64,000 nt of DNA from Eonycteris spelaea (GCA_003508835.1 PUFA01000006.1:7564001-7628000), one strand, 5' to 3'. Shown: positions 20,761 to 32,454, counted from the stretch's first letter. Numbers and translations are program-made. The notes: generated by a model not told the origin, from the letters alone.

Positions 20761-22885
20761 TGGCCTCAGCTCCAAGGACTCAAAGTCAGGGGATTGGGAG
20801 GTAGAGAATAGCCTGTCGTGTTGGTCCTTTACAAAGAGAAGCAGCAGGAAACTATCGCAACCTTGGTCTTGAGTTCTCCTTTCCAGGGCCTCCCAGTGGG
20901 CTGATGATCCCTGAGATAAAGAGAAGGGAGGCCATTCCATGCATTGTCATCCTCTTCCAAGTTCAGGAGATGGAACAGATGGAAAGGAGGCTTGCAAACT
21001 CAGGGCCACATCCAGGCACATGACAGAGTCGAGAGGCCTCCTTAGGAGCACCCAATGTAGAGGATCTGGAGGTTCCTGACAGTACCAGCTCCTGGGGAAC
21101 CCAGTGGAACCCAGGCTGGCACAGCTACGGTGAATTGTTCCGTTGACCATGACCACGTCTCTTCTCCTCTCTGCTTCTGCCAGAATCTTGATGACCAAAA
21201 CTTCTTCTCTCTTCTTCATCATTCCTACCGCCCCTATCGAAGACTGATGATGAGGGATCTCACAGAGCGCTGTGGACCAAATGGAGCTGACTTAGGGAAA
21301 TGCTTCTCTACTGTTCCAGGGTTCACATCCTTTAGTAGAAAGACAGGGAGGGAAAGGATGCCCAATCCTCTTCCATTCTAACCTGACTTGATTTTCCGGG
21401 GACATGACTGTCTCAAAAAGACAAGCATAGGATCACCATAGCTACTGTGTGTGACCCCAGTAAATAGAAATCTCTGCAACCATCACCCAATCTGCTGATC
21501 TAAGTGCAACACATAGGACTCTGCTAAAAAAAAAAAAAGAGAGAAACTAAGTTAGGCATTAGAACATTCAGCATGAACATCGTATCAGTGGGCAGAGTTC
21601 GAGTCAGACAGGGCAAATGATTTGGCTTGGAAACCGATAACAAGATTAAGACATATAAAACCCATTTGGGGGAAAGTTGGCTGCTTGATTTGAGGGCAGA
21701 ACCCCAGCTTTAAGGTTTCTGGTGGTGTGATGTGATGGTGGAAGATGAAGGAGCAATTCAATCACGAGAAGACACAGGTGGTGGTTATACTTGCAAATGG
21801 AAACTGAAATCAATCGCAGAGGAAAGTTAGAGTAACGGGTAAGAGACTGGCAGACAGCACTCAGGCCAGACGATATTCCTTTTGCTGCCTAAATCAATTG
21901 AATATTTTAAAGTTCTTTCCACCATTATAGCAGATGTTCTAAGGCAAATCAGGAGTCATGGCTTTGAGAAGACTGTACAATCACAGCTAGGAATAAAAAT
22001 GACAAGAATAAAAGCATAGAAACTGTACACTCTGGGCAGGGGAAGCAGAGGTAGTCTGTAAGAGGAATAGTTTTATTTTCTGCATCATCCACCTTCCAGG
22101 TACCCTCTCCACCACACAAATGTAAAGTTTGAGACAAAGGTTTGCATGCAAGTATTTCACTTTGGGAACTACCCCCAGGGAATAGGAGTGGGGTGCTAGG
22201 GAGCAGGATGAAAATCCAATACAAAGGTACATTATCAGACCAGCTACTGATGTGGGCAACTGAGACAGCCCTGACAGCACCTTTTGGAGAGGAGCTTTGT
22301 GGAACACGTCAAAGGATTATCCCTCCAAAGATGGAAGAGCAGAGTATTTATCCAAACCCACGGGCCAAGGGTTGCCCCACCAGATGGATGTTAACTCTCT
22401 CCTGTAGTGAGCTGATAAATCAGCTCTGGGGGGAGGAGGGGTGAGGAGAAGCCCCAACTTGTAGCATTTGCCAATTCCTATGGTATAAATATTCCCACCA
22501 AGTCTGGTTTCAGACTGCCGAGGGTTTAACATCTGGCTAACAGATTTTCTGAGTAGGACAATAGGCTCTTGCAAGCCGGTTGGAGCTGGCTCCGGCACAC
22601 CACCAGCTCATGTCCCAGGTGTGCACATATGTGAGCGCTGAGTGTGCCCCACAGGAACCTCAAGCCCTGGCACAAGAAGCACTGGGGCAGACACGTGGTA
22701 CAGTTGCACAGCTGCTGTCAGGTACACCTGCTTGAAGCGGAATACAGTAGCAAAAGTTGGCGTACAGGGTGGGCAGAGAGATAACAAGCAAGCCACAGGA
22801 GATGCTCAAACAAGAGTGCACCCTGAGCAAGGACAGATAGTGGGGCGGCCAGGCCATGTCAGGTGGGACACGGGAGTCAACAATG
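20760..22885. other. Long unique stretch, no gene recognised
   Basis: About 2.1 kb without a repeat I can name. An A13 run lies at about 21525-21538. Sequence at 21850-21960 (GCCTAAATCAATTGAATATT) is AT-rich and could be a conserved core. Short open frames on both strands have no similarity that I recognise. Confidence 0.4.
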
Positions 22886-22920
22886 TAAACAAACAAACAA
22901 ACAAACAACAACAACAAAAA
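22886..22920. repeat. (AAAC)n microsatellite
   Basis: About five tandem AAAC units are followed by AAC/ACA units and an A5 run. It may be the remnant tail of a retroposon whose body I cannot identify upstream. Confidence 0.9.
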
Positions 22921-23382
22921 CCCAGACCCAGGGGACATAAGATAGTGACCAGTGTGGGAACTGCCCTGGTGAGGAGGAGCTGGTGTTTATGGCCAGAGCT
23001 TCTGCGGTTACACCTGTGGGTGACTAGCAGGGGACAAGAGCTCTGTACATACTCAAGTTCACTTAAAAACTCAACAAAACTCATCCCCTGGGGTGGGATC
23101 TGTTCTCCACACTCCCTTTCTTCCCTCAATAAACATCCATTGAACTATTAAATTATCTCCAAAAAAAAAACTTTGCTCTCGATGAGGTGCCAGCTGTGGT
23201 CCTATTGAATAGAGCAGGGACCTGCCCCTCACAAAGAAAACAGGGCCACGCGGAGGCACAGGCGACTTCCCCCGCTGTTGTCACAATTCCCTCGAGTCTC
23301 CATCCCCATAGCAGTTTGGGAGGGAAGGTAGGCCACACCCAGACCTCCTCAGGCCCCAGGGGCAAGGAGAGCAGCCCTGCCA
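22921..23382. other. Unclassified, possible LTR-like 3' end with A10 run
   Basis: CTTTCTTCCCTCAATAAACATCC followed by an A10 run at about 23161-23170 looks like a polyadenylation signal and tail, as in a retroposed or LTR end on the plus strand. No family is recognised. Confidence 0.25.
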
Positions 23383-23750
23383 TCCTAGTCCATTCAGGCT
23401 GCTGTCAAAGGAGACGGCAGAGCAGGGGTGGCACTGGAGGCTTATAAACCACACAGTTCTGGAGGCCAAGAAGTCCGGATGAGGACACCAGCAGAGTAGG
23501 TGTCTGGCGAGAGCCCACGGCTCGGATCGCAGACACCACCTTCTCACCGTGCCCTCACATGAAGCAACAGGCGAGGGAGCTCTCTGGGGTGTCTTTTATG
23601 AGGACAGTAACCCCATCATGAGGGCTCCGCTCTCATAATGTAATCACCTACCAAAGGTCCCACCTTCAGCTCCAAAGACCATGGCATTGGGAATTAGGAT
23701 TCAGCGTATGAATCGGGGACGGGAGACACCCCCATTCAGTCTATAGCAAC
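23383..23750 (-). mobile_element. MaLR LTR, MST/THE1-like (antisense)
   Basis: Reversed MST-type LTR: TAGTCCATTCAGGCTGCTGT, GGAGGCTTATAAACCACACA, TTCTGGAGGCCAAGAAGTCC and GGTGTCTGGCGAGAGCCCAC. It continues with GAGGGAGCTCTCTGGGGTGT, CCATCATGAGGGCTCCGCTC and a CATTCAGTCTATAGCA terminus. It is nearly full length. Confidence 0.9.
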
Positions 23751-24689
23751 TGCTGGGTGGGAGAGTCCTCCAGGGCAGACAGAAATGCTCCTCCACCCAG
23801 GCCTAGGATCCTCTGAGAATGGCTCTTGCCCCCTCTGTCCTCCCACGTGGGCAAGCAGGGCCACCAACAGTGTCAGGGAACCTCAAAGGTGCCACCTACT
23901 ATCTTGAAGCTGGGTGTGAAAGACCAGAGGTGTGACAAAAGCCACATTCAGAAAAGCCAGTGGCAAGGGTCACATCCAGGCCAGGAGGCCATAGGCGTAG
24001 TGAAGGTTGACAGTTTAACATCTGTCAGGAGAGAAGGTGGCAGGAGCCAAAGGAGCAAGAGATGGCCCGGTGTCAACCGCCACGTTCATAAAGGATAGAG
24101 ACACATGAAAGAGCAGACAAGAAGCTCCGGGGGCAGATTCTGAACCACCTGGAAAATTCTGGCCGCAGGGTCTTCCAGATGCACAGACACTTTTACATGA
24201 GGACACTCACGCTCCAGCTCCAGCTGCACTGGGGACTGGTGTTCAAGCACTGCCAGAGCCCGAGGGAAGGGAACGTGTGGACTGTGGAGTCCAGCTCTTC
24301 CTCTTGAAACACATGAGAGACTGTTCCTTCTGTAAGCGTGCACAGTCCTAAAGGATTTAGAGCTCAGAAGACTTTCCTTACCTGAAAGAATGCACTTTAA
24401 TGGTAGAAATTCATGCCCCGGAAGGGTGTTTTTCAGGCAGAGTTCTTGCTGCTTATCACCCTCCCCTCTGCCTGTGGCCAGCGCCTGGCCTGCTCGGGGA
24501 TGGGGAAGGGGGGGGCAGTCAGGAATAGGCGCTTCTCTTTGGGTCAAGTGTAGCTCAGGCCCAGACAGCAGGGTCCCCCTAGAGTCCTTCTCTTCTTCAG
24601 CACCTCCTCCTCTGCTTCCCGAGCAGGAGCAGAGCCGTCCTTGTCCAGGAGGACTCTGCTGCTGCCCTCAGAGAGGAGGTGGGGGAGGC
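23751..24689. other. Unique sequence, no gene recognised
   Basis: GC-rich sequence without a repeat that I can name. Frames on both strands overlap one another and lack exon signals. Confidence 0.35.
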
Positions 24690-24960
24690 AGAGGGGGAGT
24701 GAGGCGCCGGGGAGGACGCCGTGTTCCCTTTCCGCTCCTGCGCGCCTTAATTAAGTGCTTTCATTTTCCTCCTTCTCCACACAGGCCTGGCTGAGATAAG
24801 GCATTGATCCCCTCCCAGAGGAGGAGGGAGCCGGCAGGAGGCCTGCCGTTCTCTCTTTGTGGGACAAGACAGATGGCTTATTAGCGAGTCCTTAATTGTG
24901 CGGTTTGTAACTTGGGGAAGTTCAAAGGGAAAAGAAAAGAAGTGTGAACTTGGAGCTGCC
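24690..24960. promoter_or_regulatory. Candidate conserved noncoding element (CTTAATTAAG, RUNX-like)
   Basis: A CpG-bearing G-rich lead-in is followed by the 10-bp palindrome CTTAATTAAG at 24746-24755. Then come GATAAGG, GGCTTATTAGCGAG, CCTTAATTGT and the RUNX-type core TGCGGT at 24899-24904. GC-rich and AT-rich motifs packed into 270 bp of unique DNA suggest an enhancer or small promoter. This is inference. Confidence 0.4.
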
Positions 24961-25129
24961 TAGGAGCCCTTTCCTCCCCTCAAGGGGGCTTCTGCTCAGC
25001 GATAGCCCAGCCCAGGTAAGCCCACCCCAGCCCGCCCCACCAAGAGGAGAACTGGGACTCAGGAATGTTCTCGAAGATCATTTTGAGTAGCCAGAATGAT
25101 GTTCCTCTGTGTTCTCAGATGCAGCCAAG

Positions 25130-25300
25130 GACAAGTCCCTGAGCTGGGAGTCCACAAATCCGGGCGTAGGTACCAGCTCTGACACTGGCCAGCTGAACGA
25201 CTTTGATCTAGTCTACGCGTCTCTGGGCCTCAGTTTCCCTTTTCATCAAATGGGAAGGCTGACCTGCCTCCATGTGTTGGAACTATGTGCGAAGACTGTA
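25130..25300 (+). mobile_element. MIR SINE (sense)
   Basis: CTGGGAGTCCACAAATCCGG, TACCAGCTCTGACACTGGCC, GCCTCAGTTTCCCTTTTCAT and CAAATGGGAAGGCTG follow MIR order. Confidence 0.75.
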
Positions 25301-25369
25301 GCAAGGAGGCAGAAAAGGAGAAGCCAGAGCCCCCTGTCTTCTTTTCAAGGCCCATTAGGTCTTCTTTGT

Positions 25370-25535
25370 GCACTGGAATTTCACGTAAGCTCCGTGACTT
25401 TAGGCGCATTATTTAGCCTCCTAGACTCCATTGCTTCAGCTGCAAAATGGGCATAAGAATAGAACCACAGGATTGTCTGGCACGTACAAGTCCCAGTACA
25501 TAGTAAGAACTCCATCATTATTACTTCTTTTTTAA
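25370..25535 (+). mobile_element. MIR SINE fragment (sense)
   Basis: CCGTGACTTTAGGCGCATTA, GCTGCAAAATGGGCATAAGA, GTCTGGCACGTACAAG and CAGTACATAGTAAGAACTCC form a MIR 3' half. It lies in tandem with the MIR 70 bp upstream. Confidence 0.75.
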
Positions 25536-25547
25536 AGTTTCTTGCTT

Positions 25548-25561
25548 AAAAAAAAAAAAAA
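25548..25561. repeat. A14 homopolymer
   Basis: A 14-base A run follows T-rich sequence just after the MIR. It may be a retroposon tail, though no element body is recognised. Confidence 0.85.
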
Positions 25562-26679
25562 GATGTGACTCAATCCCACACAAAAAAGAAAAACCTAGGT
25601 CAGGTTATTGTCCCTACGTTAAAGGTGAGGAGCTTAGCTTAGAGCAGTTCATTGCTTGACGAGACACACAGTTGCCCCAATAGCCCTGGGCTGAGACCCC
25701 CTGATCCTTCCCCTTCCAGTCCAGAGGGAGGGGTAGCAATCTCTCATAGATGGGCTTCCACCACTCACCAAGGGGGAGCAATGACCGTACCCAGCTAGAG
25801 AGAAGGCACTTCCCAGAAGTCCTGTCAACCCACTCAGAAATTGGCCTCTTGTTGACCATCTCTTATGAAACCAGAGGACAGGTGTCCGGTCCATTCTTGG
25901 CCAATGCCCACACTCTGGGAGCAGAGGCAACAAAGCAACATCCCAAAGTCCTAGTCAGTTTCAAAAGCTCCAAGTTTTCTTTCCCAGATGCAGATGTTGT
26001 GAGTCAGGACAACGGAGTTAACTGCAGGGGTTTTCCGCTGTGTGTCATAGGAACTTAGGGCTTCTTAAAAGAGTTTGAACTAGGTCAACTAGGGTATATG
26101 GTGTCACTAAACGGGGTTCCTGCCCCCTGCTTCTTCCCACAAACCACGCTTCATCAGATGTCCCCACGTCAACTGTTTTATGTTGGGGTTTTCATGAGAT
26201 TTTTACCTTCTAAAAGACTCTAGCTTTTGCAAAGTTTGAAAATCCCCATTTAGTGAGAAAAGCATGGAGCAGGGAGCCAGAAAGACTGGTTCCAGGCCCA
26301 GCTCTCTCCTGTGAGCCTGGGCATCCCTTCCTCTACGTGTACGGAGGACTGGACGAGGGGCTTTGTGTCCAAGGGCATTACCTCTTGTGGGTCTGGTCCA
26401 CCTTGACTCCCTCAGCAGCTCTGTGCTGCCCAGGTGGGGGTGGGGGGCGTTGAGAACAGATGGGAGTGGGGCCACAGCCCCAGCAATCCTCGAGCTGCCA
26501 GAGGACTAATAAAACCCAGGGTTGTTTTCTTCCTCATATCACTCTGGAAATATTGATACTGGCTTGCCAAATAGAAAAGCAATTCTTTCCTCCTTATGGT
26601 GGAAGGAGGACAAGGAAAATGAGCCTGCTTATTAGCAAGGCCACCTGAGATGTCTCCCTTCACTTCCGTGTTCTCCAGA
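25562..26679. other. Unique sequence, no gene recognised
   Basis: I cannot assign any repeat or gene in this stretch. Confidence 0.35.
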
Positions 26680-26950
26680 AAGCTTGGAGACTCAGAGTAA
26701 AACAGAGGTGAGAGATATTCATCTGTTTGCATTTAATTTGAGGCTGAAGTTCCCAGCTCTTGACAATGGAGAGCTGCCTTCCAAGATGCAGGACCAGGAT
26801 GGGGGTGGTGGAGGAGTGATTACTGCCTGCGAGGTGCAGTAATTATAAATCAAGGGCTTCTTGGTAATATCTGGGCCCCTTCACTGTTTCCTTGGTGATT
26901 AAAGCAGCAGAAATAAGTCAGGGCAAAGTGGCTGATTTAAAGGGGCATTG
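26680..26950. promoter_or_regulatory. Candidate conserved noncoding element (CAGTAATTATAAATCA)
   Basis: The block holds GTTTGCATTTAATTTG (octamer-like, about 26725-26740), CAGTAATTATAAATCAAG (26837-26854), TTGGTAATATCTGG and GGTGATTAAAGCAGC. It is repeat-free and lies between GC-rich flanks. Developmental enhancer activity is inferred. Confidence 0.4.
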
Positions 26951-27019
26951 GTGAAGACTGGCACTTCCTAGACCTCCTGAGAAATCCATCTCCATCACTA
27001 ATAGAACACAATGGCCACT

Positions 27020-27235
27020 CCTTATCAATTGCCTACTATACGCTAAACCTTGAGCTCAGAGCAGTAGAGACTTTATCTCAAGAAATCTCCCCACCAACCT
27101 TGAGGCAAAATGGGGAGAGTGAAAGCTCCATTTTACAGGTGTATAAACTGAGGCTCAGAGGTTAGTAACTTAAGTCAGAGTCTAACCAGACCTGTCTCTA
27201 AATTCCGCAGCCTCCACTCCTAACCATTCTTCTGT
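27020..27235 (-). mobile_element. MIR SINE (antisense)
   Basis: TTGCCTACTATACGCTAAAC, CATTTTACAGGTGTATAAAC, TGAGGCTCAGAGGTTAGTAA and CCTCCACTCCTAACC follow reversed MIR order. Confidence 0.85.
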
Positions 27236-27270
27236 TCCCTCCCAAATTCCAGAGTCCATAGATGAAAATA

Positions 27271-27271
<1 letters not shown>

Positions 27272-27304
<33 letters not shown>

Positions 27305-27328
27305 CGACAACGACGATGATGATGATAA
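27272..27328. repeat. (GAT)n microsatellite
   Basis: About 18 GAT units include a short GAC-bearing interruption near 27302-27315. It adjoins the 3' end of the next MIR, so it is probably an expanded retroposon tail. Confidence 0.95.
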
Positions 27329-27550
27329 CTTGTTATTTTACTGAGTGCTTACTGTGTGCCAGGCACAAGGCTCTAAGTGTTTTTGGTTATGTCATGTATT
27401 TGACAACATGTGGGGTAAGTACCACTATCCCAGTTTACAAAAAACAAAACTAAAGCACAAAGAAGTTAACTCAGCTAGACAAGGTCACACACCTAGTCAA
27501 GAATGGAGCTGGGACTCAATATTTTCATTTACCCAGACTGACTATTTCCT
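27329..27550 (-). mobile_element. MIR SINE (antisense)
   Basis: TTACTGAGTGCTTACTGTGT, GCCAGGCACAAGGCTCTAAG, GGTAAGTACCACTATCCCAG, ACACCTAGTCAAGAATGGAG and GGGACTCAATATTTTC are a near full-length reversed MIR. Confidence 0.9.
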
Positions 27551-28169
27551 GTCGGTTTGATGGCCACTGGGTGGGAAAGGGCTGAGCTGGCATCTGAGAG
27601 CCGCTGGACATGGCTGGCATTCTACACCTTGTTGCTGACTCTCTTAGTGACAGGCCAGAGGCAAAACTGCCCTCTTACACATATAACAGGGAGCTAAAAA
27701 AAGTTTTCACAGAAGCAACAAGATACAACACATGCTGCCTGCCCACAGGATGGGCCTGACCAAGACTCCATCCTGGGGGCTAACTCCCTCCTGGGAAATG
27801 TAATGGAGCAAACAAAGACTATAAGGGAGAGGAAGCAACTTCCCTGGGGATGTCCAGAGTGGGCGGGGCCAAAGGCTGTACAAGTGTTTACTGCAGCGCC
27901 AATGTTAGGTTCCTGCCAGGAAAAGCAGACACTCGACAACAGAAGTCTGTGCGGAGAGGCCTCACAGAGACGGGGGAGCTGGGGAGAATCAGAAGGAAAC
28001 GAACAGGGGCCTGAGAGAGCCAAACCTTATTAGATGAGAACAAGGAAGGCATCTTACTGCCTCCCTCCTTACCTCGACTGCTTCCCCAACCCTAGAGGGG
28101 TCAGTTACAGCAGCCCCATCTCCTGTCCCTCCAACCTCTAAGCTGTTCTGGACGGGGGAGCAAGAAGAT
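27551..28169. other. Unique sequence, nothing recognised
   Basis: Mixed composition with no repeat family or exon-like structure. Confidence 0.4.
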
Positions 28170-28450
28170 TTGACACTGAATCAAATTTGAAATAAGAATT
28201 ATTATCTGGAACCATACATATTAATTTTGGAATTGAAACCTGTTTTATGCCTAAAAGTGACAAGAACTATAAAAGGGACGTGTTGCTAAAAGTGAGCCAA
28301 TAAGCCATGGGGAGAATATTCCAAAGGACAATGGGAGAAACAGATAAGGTTGTATTTTTGTTTACAGCCTCAAAAATGCAATTTGCAATTTTTTTAATGT
28401 ATCAGTTATACTTGTCAAATACAGGATTCTGAGGGACGAGACGGCCAAAA
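28170..28450. other. AT-rich unique island
   Basis: GAATTATTATCTGGAACC, CATATTAATTTTGGAATTG and GCAATTTGCAATTTTTTTAA stand out from the GC-rich surroundings. It could be an old L1 or DNA element too diverged to name, or a conserved element. Confidence 0.3.
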
Positions 28451-29284
28451 GTACATAGAAAGAGATTCTGAAGATCAGCCCAGAGCAAAAGTAAGGATGT
28501 GATTCATCCCTTTATGAAGCCGTGCAGATTAGCCAGACTCTGGTCCAGGCCCTGAGCTGGTGTGTGTCAGAAGTAACAGTGTAACCTTGGAACCAAGTTA
28601 ATAGCAACACGGTTAGGGGGTGGAGGGAGCCTGTGTTTTCCCAGCCTCAGATTGGCTCTTTCCTAGAGACCTGGACTTCAGGGAGCCTGGGACTTCAGGT
28701 ACCTAAGACCCAGAGGTTCAAGAGGGTTAGAGAGGTGGCCTTGGTCTCTCAAGGGATGGCTTCTGGCTGCTTCTGGGTCACACCCACCCACCCATCCTTT
28801 GGCTCCAGGTTAGGAGCCCTTGTAACTTCCAAATTTTAGATGAATCTGGTCCTCCCGGGACCCAGGAAAAGAAGATAGGGCTGCTCGGGACCCTAAGTGT
28901 GCTCTTCCTGACACAGCTGCCCTTGCTACTGCCAAACCGTGAGACCTCCCAGGCCAGAACAGGAGAACCACAGCCCTGACCTGAGCATCTCCCCAAATGC
29001 CTGAGGCACAGTCTCTGGGCTTTGGGGCAGGCAGGATGGCCAGCCATCCAGGCAGAGGTGAGCCAGTAGGGATGAAGGTGGTGCATCTCCCAAAGGCAGG
29101 ACCCCTTGAGACTCCAAGCGTGAGCCTGGTGTCTGTGCTGGCCTGTTGTTCACAAAGAGGAGTAGCGTGTTCTCTGCGGGCATGAGCTCCAGCCGGCTCC
29201 CAGCCACCCAGCTTCAGCCCAGGTCTGGTCGTCAGCACCAGCTCCAGGTTAGATCCAACACCCATTGCAGCTCTAGCACCTGTC
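28451..29284. other. Unique GC-rich sequence, nothing recognised
   Basis: No repeat family is seen. A minus-strand open frame of about 170 codons spans 28810-29322 but has no recognisable domain and overlaps equally open frames. Confidence 0.35.
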
Positions 29285-29400
29285 CTAGAACCATGCACTG
29301 GAGCCAGGCTGCCTGGGTTCAAAGCTCTGAAATAACCTCTCTGCTATCACTTTCCTCGTCTGTCAAATAGGCATGATCAGAAACCGACCTGAGGCTGGGT
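29285..29400 (+). mobile_element. MIR SINE fragment (sense)
   Basis: ATGCACTGGAGCCAGGCTGC, CTGGGTTCAAAGCTCTG and CACTTTCCTCGTCTGTCAAA are MIR phrases, with part of the core deleted. Confidence 0.75.
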
Positions 29401-29521
29401 GAGTTCGCAGAGAAATGGCTCACAGCACACGTTTGCTCTGGAACCATTTGTCCCCAGCCCCAGGGCTACCCCAGCCCTCGTCCACTCGACTGGCTTCCTG
29501 AGCTCAAAGGGCTGAGCTAGT

Positions 29522-29557
29522 GCCTCCCTCTCCCTCTCCCTCTCCCTCTCTCTCCAG
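29522..29557. repeat. (TCCCTC)n hexanucleotide repeat
   Basis: About five units of CTCCCT end in a (CT)n run. It is purely pyrimidine on the plus strand. Confidence 0.95.
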
Positions 29558-30139
29558 GTAGAATGGTTTGAATGAGATCTGTAATCTCCTGAAAAGCCCC
29601 AAAGGGACACATTGGCTCCTTCTAAGGAGCATTAACTCAAACCGTAACCAGCTCTCCGCGCCTGCAGGAGGCCAGGTCCTCAGGGAGCCCTCCCGACTGC
29701 TGTGGAGGAAGCCGGCGGCCTGTTTTCCAGCTCGGGAGTGGGAAGCGCATGGCAGCAGCCCCGAACCCAGGGCCATGCGCACCGAGACCCCTGCCTTTCT
29801 GCCAACTGCATCCCCATTGCAGGGCTGGTTTCCCATGAGGGACTGGCTGCAGGGCCACTTGGGAGGTGGCACGATATGGCCCGAAGCCTCCTCGCTTCCT
29901 GTGCTTGATCTCAGCCCCGAAGCTCCCAGCAAACGGATTCTATGAATTTTACCACAAATCCTTGACCTCTACCCAGGAGCCCGTGCTCCCCCCTGTCCTC
30001 CTCCTAGGGTGGCAATGAAGAGAGCCTTGTGTCCTTGGTTGCTTCCCCATGTCCACGTCCCCAGGCCAGTCACAGGGCTCGGGGCTTCGGAGCAGCGGGA
30101 ACCGCCCTCAGGGGCTCCTCCCTCACCAAGACCAGCGGT
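29558..30139. other. Unique GC-rich sequence, nothing recognised
   Basis: No repeat or gene can be supported. Several overlapping frames exist on both strands, as expected by chance at this GC content. Confidence 0.35.
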
Positions 30140-30330
30140 CACGAGAATAAAACAGCCACAAATACTGGGGTACTACGAAGCCCTGACTGAGCCTCGAAGG
30201 GCTTTTACAGCCTTACCATCACTGATTCCTCACACCTTCCCATGTGAGCACGACTGTGCCCATAACACAATGAGGAGGCTGAAGCTGAGGTCAAGGAACA
30301 AAATGCTACGTAAACGCCGTGAAGGCAAAT
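30140..30330 (-). mobile_element. MIR SINE (antisense, diverged)
   Basis: CGAAGGGCTTTTACAGCCTT, ACCATCACTGATTCCTCACA, AATGAGGAGGCTGAAGCTGA and GGTCAAGGAACAAAATG follow reversed MIR order. Confidence 0.6.
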
Positions 30331-30414
30331 CTCTCCATTTAAAAAACCTCCAACTCCTGAATCCCCAGGCCCCTAAAACCATCCACCGTGCCGAGGAAAC
30401 ACTCAGACTTTCTC

Positions 30415-30455
30415 GTATGAATGAATAAATGAATGAAGAAACAAATGAATAATTG
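30415..30455. repeat. (GAAT)n-like tetranucleotide repeat
   Basis: ATGAATGAATAAATGAATGA is followed by GAAACAAATGAATAA: an interrupted (AATG)n array. Confidence 0.9.
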
Positions 30456-31619
30456 TTTCTGGGGTCAGCAGTTGGCCTCCCTACAATCACTCAGGTTGAT
30501 AGATTACCCCCCATCAGCCCAAAACTCCAGCAGCGCCCACAGCCGGAACACAAAGTACCAGCCTACAGCCTTGGAAGGTCTAGAAAATGAGGACCCCTAT
30601 GCTGAGCTGGGGCCTCCATGGATTTGATGAGTGTGGCTGAGATGGAAGAAAGTGCAGTCAAATCAATACCTTGAAAATCAGTGCAGCGGAGAAGCACTGA
30701 CGCCAGCACACACACACTGACTCCAGCCTCTCTTATTCAGGATGGAAGAGGAAAAGGGGGCTCTGCCCACCAGCGGGTAGGCCCATGACACTGTCTGCCA
30801 GCCTGTCCACCTCACCCAGCTCACAGCAGTAGGAGGTCACAGGCTGAACATGGAGAACCCCTCCAGTCAACCCCCCACTGAATCCAGAGCCCCCTACTTC
30901 TCCCTCCAGGCCGGAGCTGGGGTCCTGCTGAGCCAAGAAGTGACTGAGCCCCAGGGAGGAGAGGGAATAGAGAGAAGTAAATGATTCTCTGCCCTGCCTC
31001 CTCCCAATGCGCACAGATGCAGGTTGCCACTCAAAAAGCAATCTCTCCAAACGTTTAAAAACTGCCTGCAATTTATATCTTGTGCTTGACAGAGCATCTC
31101 CAAGTCATTTCCTGGCCCATAGAAGTACAGGCTCCTGAGCCCAAGGGCCGCTGTGTCCCCAGTTTATATCACTAGGTTGGGAGAGGGGCAAAAACAAGGT
31201 GGGGAGATCCCCTTTGAGCCCCTTCCAACAGCTACAGTCCCAGCCAGGAGTCCCTGGAAGTTACAGAGCCACGGACAAAAATGGACGTGTTTTCTGACTC
31301 ATCGACAGACATTTGTGAATACGACCTCCACTGTGGGAAACAGGCGATTCTAATGTGGCGTGTCCTGTGCCCTAAGACAGGGAGCATGGGGACTGAGGGA
31401 CTCAGAGGAGGGGTGTCAGCCTTCTCTTGCCAAGGGTCACTATGGAGGACTGGAGACTGTAGATGTCCCCTCCTTCCTTTTCTCCCCAGCCAAGGGCTGC
31501 GGCCTGCACTCCTACCTCATCTCCTTCCACCCTCCCCTGGCACACCGCTCCAGCCACACTCGCCTTCTGTCTGTTCATAGAGCCTACCAGGCCCATTTCC
31601 TCCCTTCATCCCCTGGCCC
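30456..31619. other. Unique sequence, nothing recognised
   Basis: I recognise no repeat family or gene in this 1.1 kb. Confidence 0.35.
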
Positions 31620-31965
31620 TCACGTCCCCTGCCTGGGCCCCTCTTCCTGCAGATCCTTGGATGGCTGGCTCCTTCTCTTAATGCAGGCCACCGTTCAAAT
31701 GTCACCTCCTCTGGAAGGCCTCTTCTGGCTTCAATAGCTAACAATGCCTCCCTTTGCTCCATCCGCCATTTTCATTGTCTTCAGAGCATTTGCTACCTGA
31801 AATTGGCTTGTTTGGGCTTTATGTCGTTACTCTTTGTCATCTGCTTAGAATTTTAAACTCCATGGGAGCAGATACCTTGTCTGGCTTGTTCCTAGAGATA
31901 GGCCCAAACACCTAGAACAGTGTCTTGTACATAGTAGGTGTTCAATAAATATCTGCCCAATGAAA
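31620..31965 (+). mobile_element. LINE-2 3' end (sense)
   Basis: CGTTCAAATGTCACCTCCTC, TGGAAGGCCTCTTCTGGCTT and AATTTTAAACTCCATGGGAG lead to TACCTTGTCTGGCTTGTTCC and CCTAGAACAGTGTCTTGTAC. The end is ATAGTAGGTGTTCAATAAATATC. This is a well preserved L2 terminus. Confidence 0.92.
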
Positions 31966-32059
31966 GAACAAGCCTTTCATCACAGCATCTGAGATTCTGT
32001 CTCCCTATTCAGAGCAGGGCTCTCCCAGCTGCAAACTCTAGCTGGGTTGTTGTCTGCGT

Positions 32060-32180
32060 AGTTCCTTCTGCAATTAATCATGTTCTGTCGGTGATACCCT
32101 TTGTGTTGTCATTGGAAGCTACACCTCATTCATCTCTGTCTCGCCGCAGGGACTGGCGCATAGTAGGTGCTCAATCAGGG
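32060..32180 (+). mobile_element. LINE-2 3' tail fragment (sense)
   Basis: GTCTCGCCGCAGGGACTGGC, then GCATAGTAGGTGCTCAATCA, repeats the L2 terminal phrase seen 200 bp upstream. It is a second, independent fragment. Confidence 0.6.
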
Positions 32181-32454
32181 GTTCCCCATCATTAACCCAC
32201 AGCATCTCCCATATGAATGATAGGCTCAGAAGCAGTCCCTCCTAGGGGCAGAAGCAGGGTGCTGAGCATATACCTTCCTACCCCAACCCCTACAAGTCCC
32301 TTTGGGCAGAGGGGAGGAGCAGAGAGTGGGCAAGTCAGAGGGGGCAGCGGCAGGGAGTGGCTCAAAGTGTACCATTGCTGTCAAGGACTTAACATCCTAC
32401 CTTGAGAGAAAACTCCCTTTAGGGCAGGAAAGCAGTTGGTGCAGCCAGAAAGAC

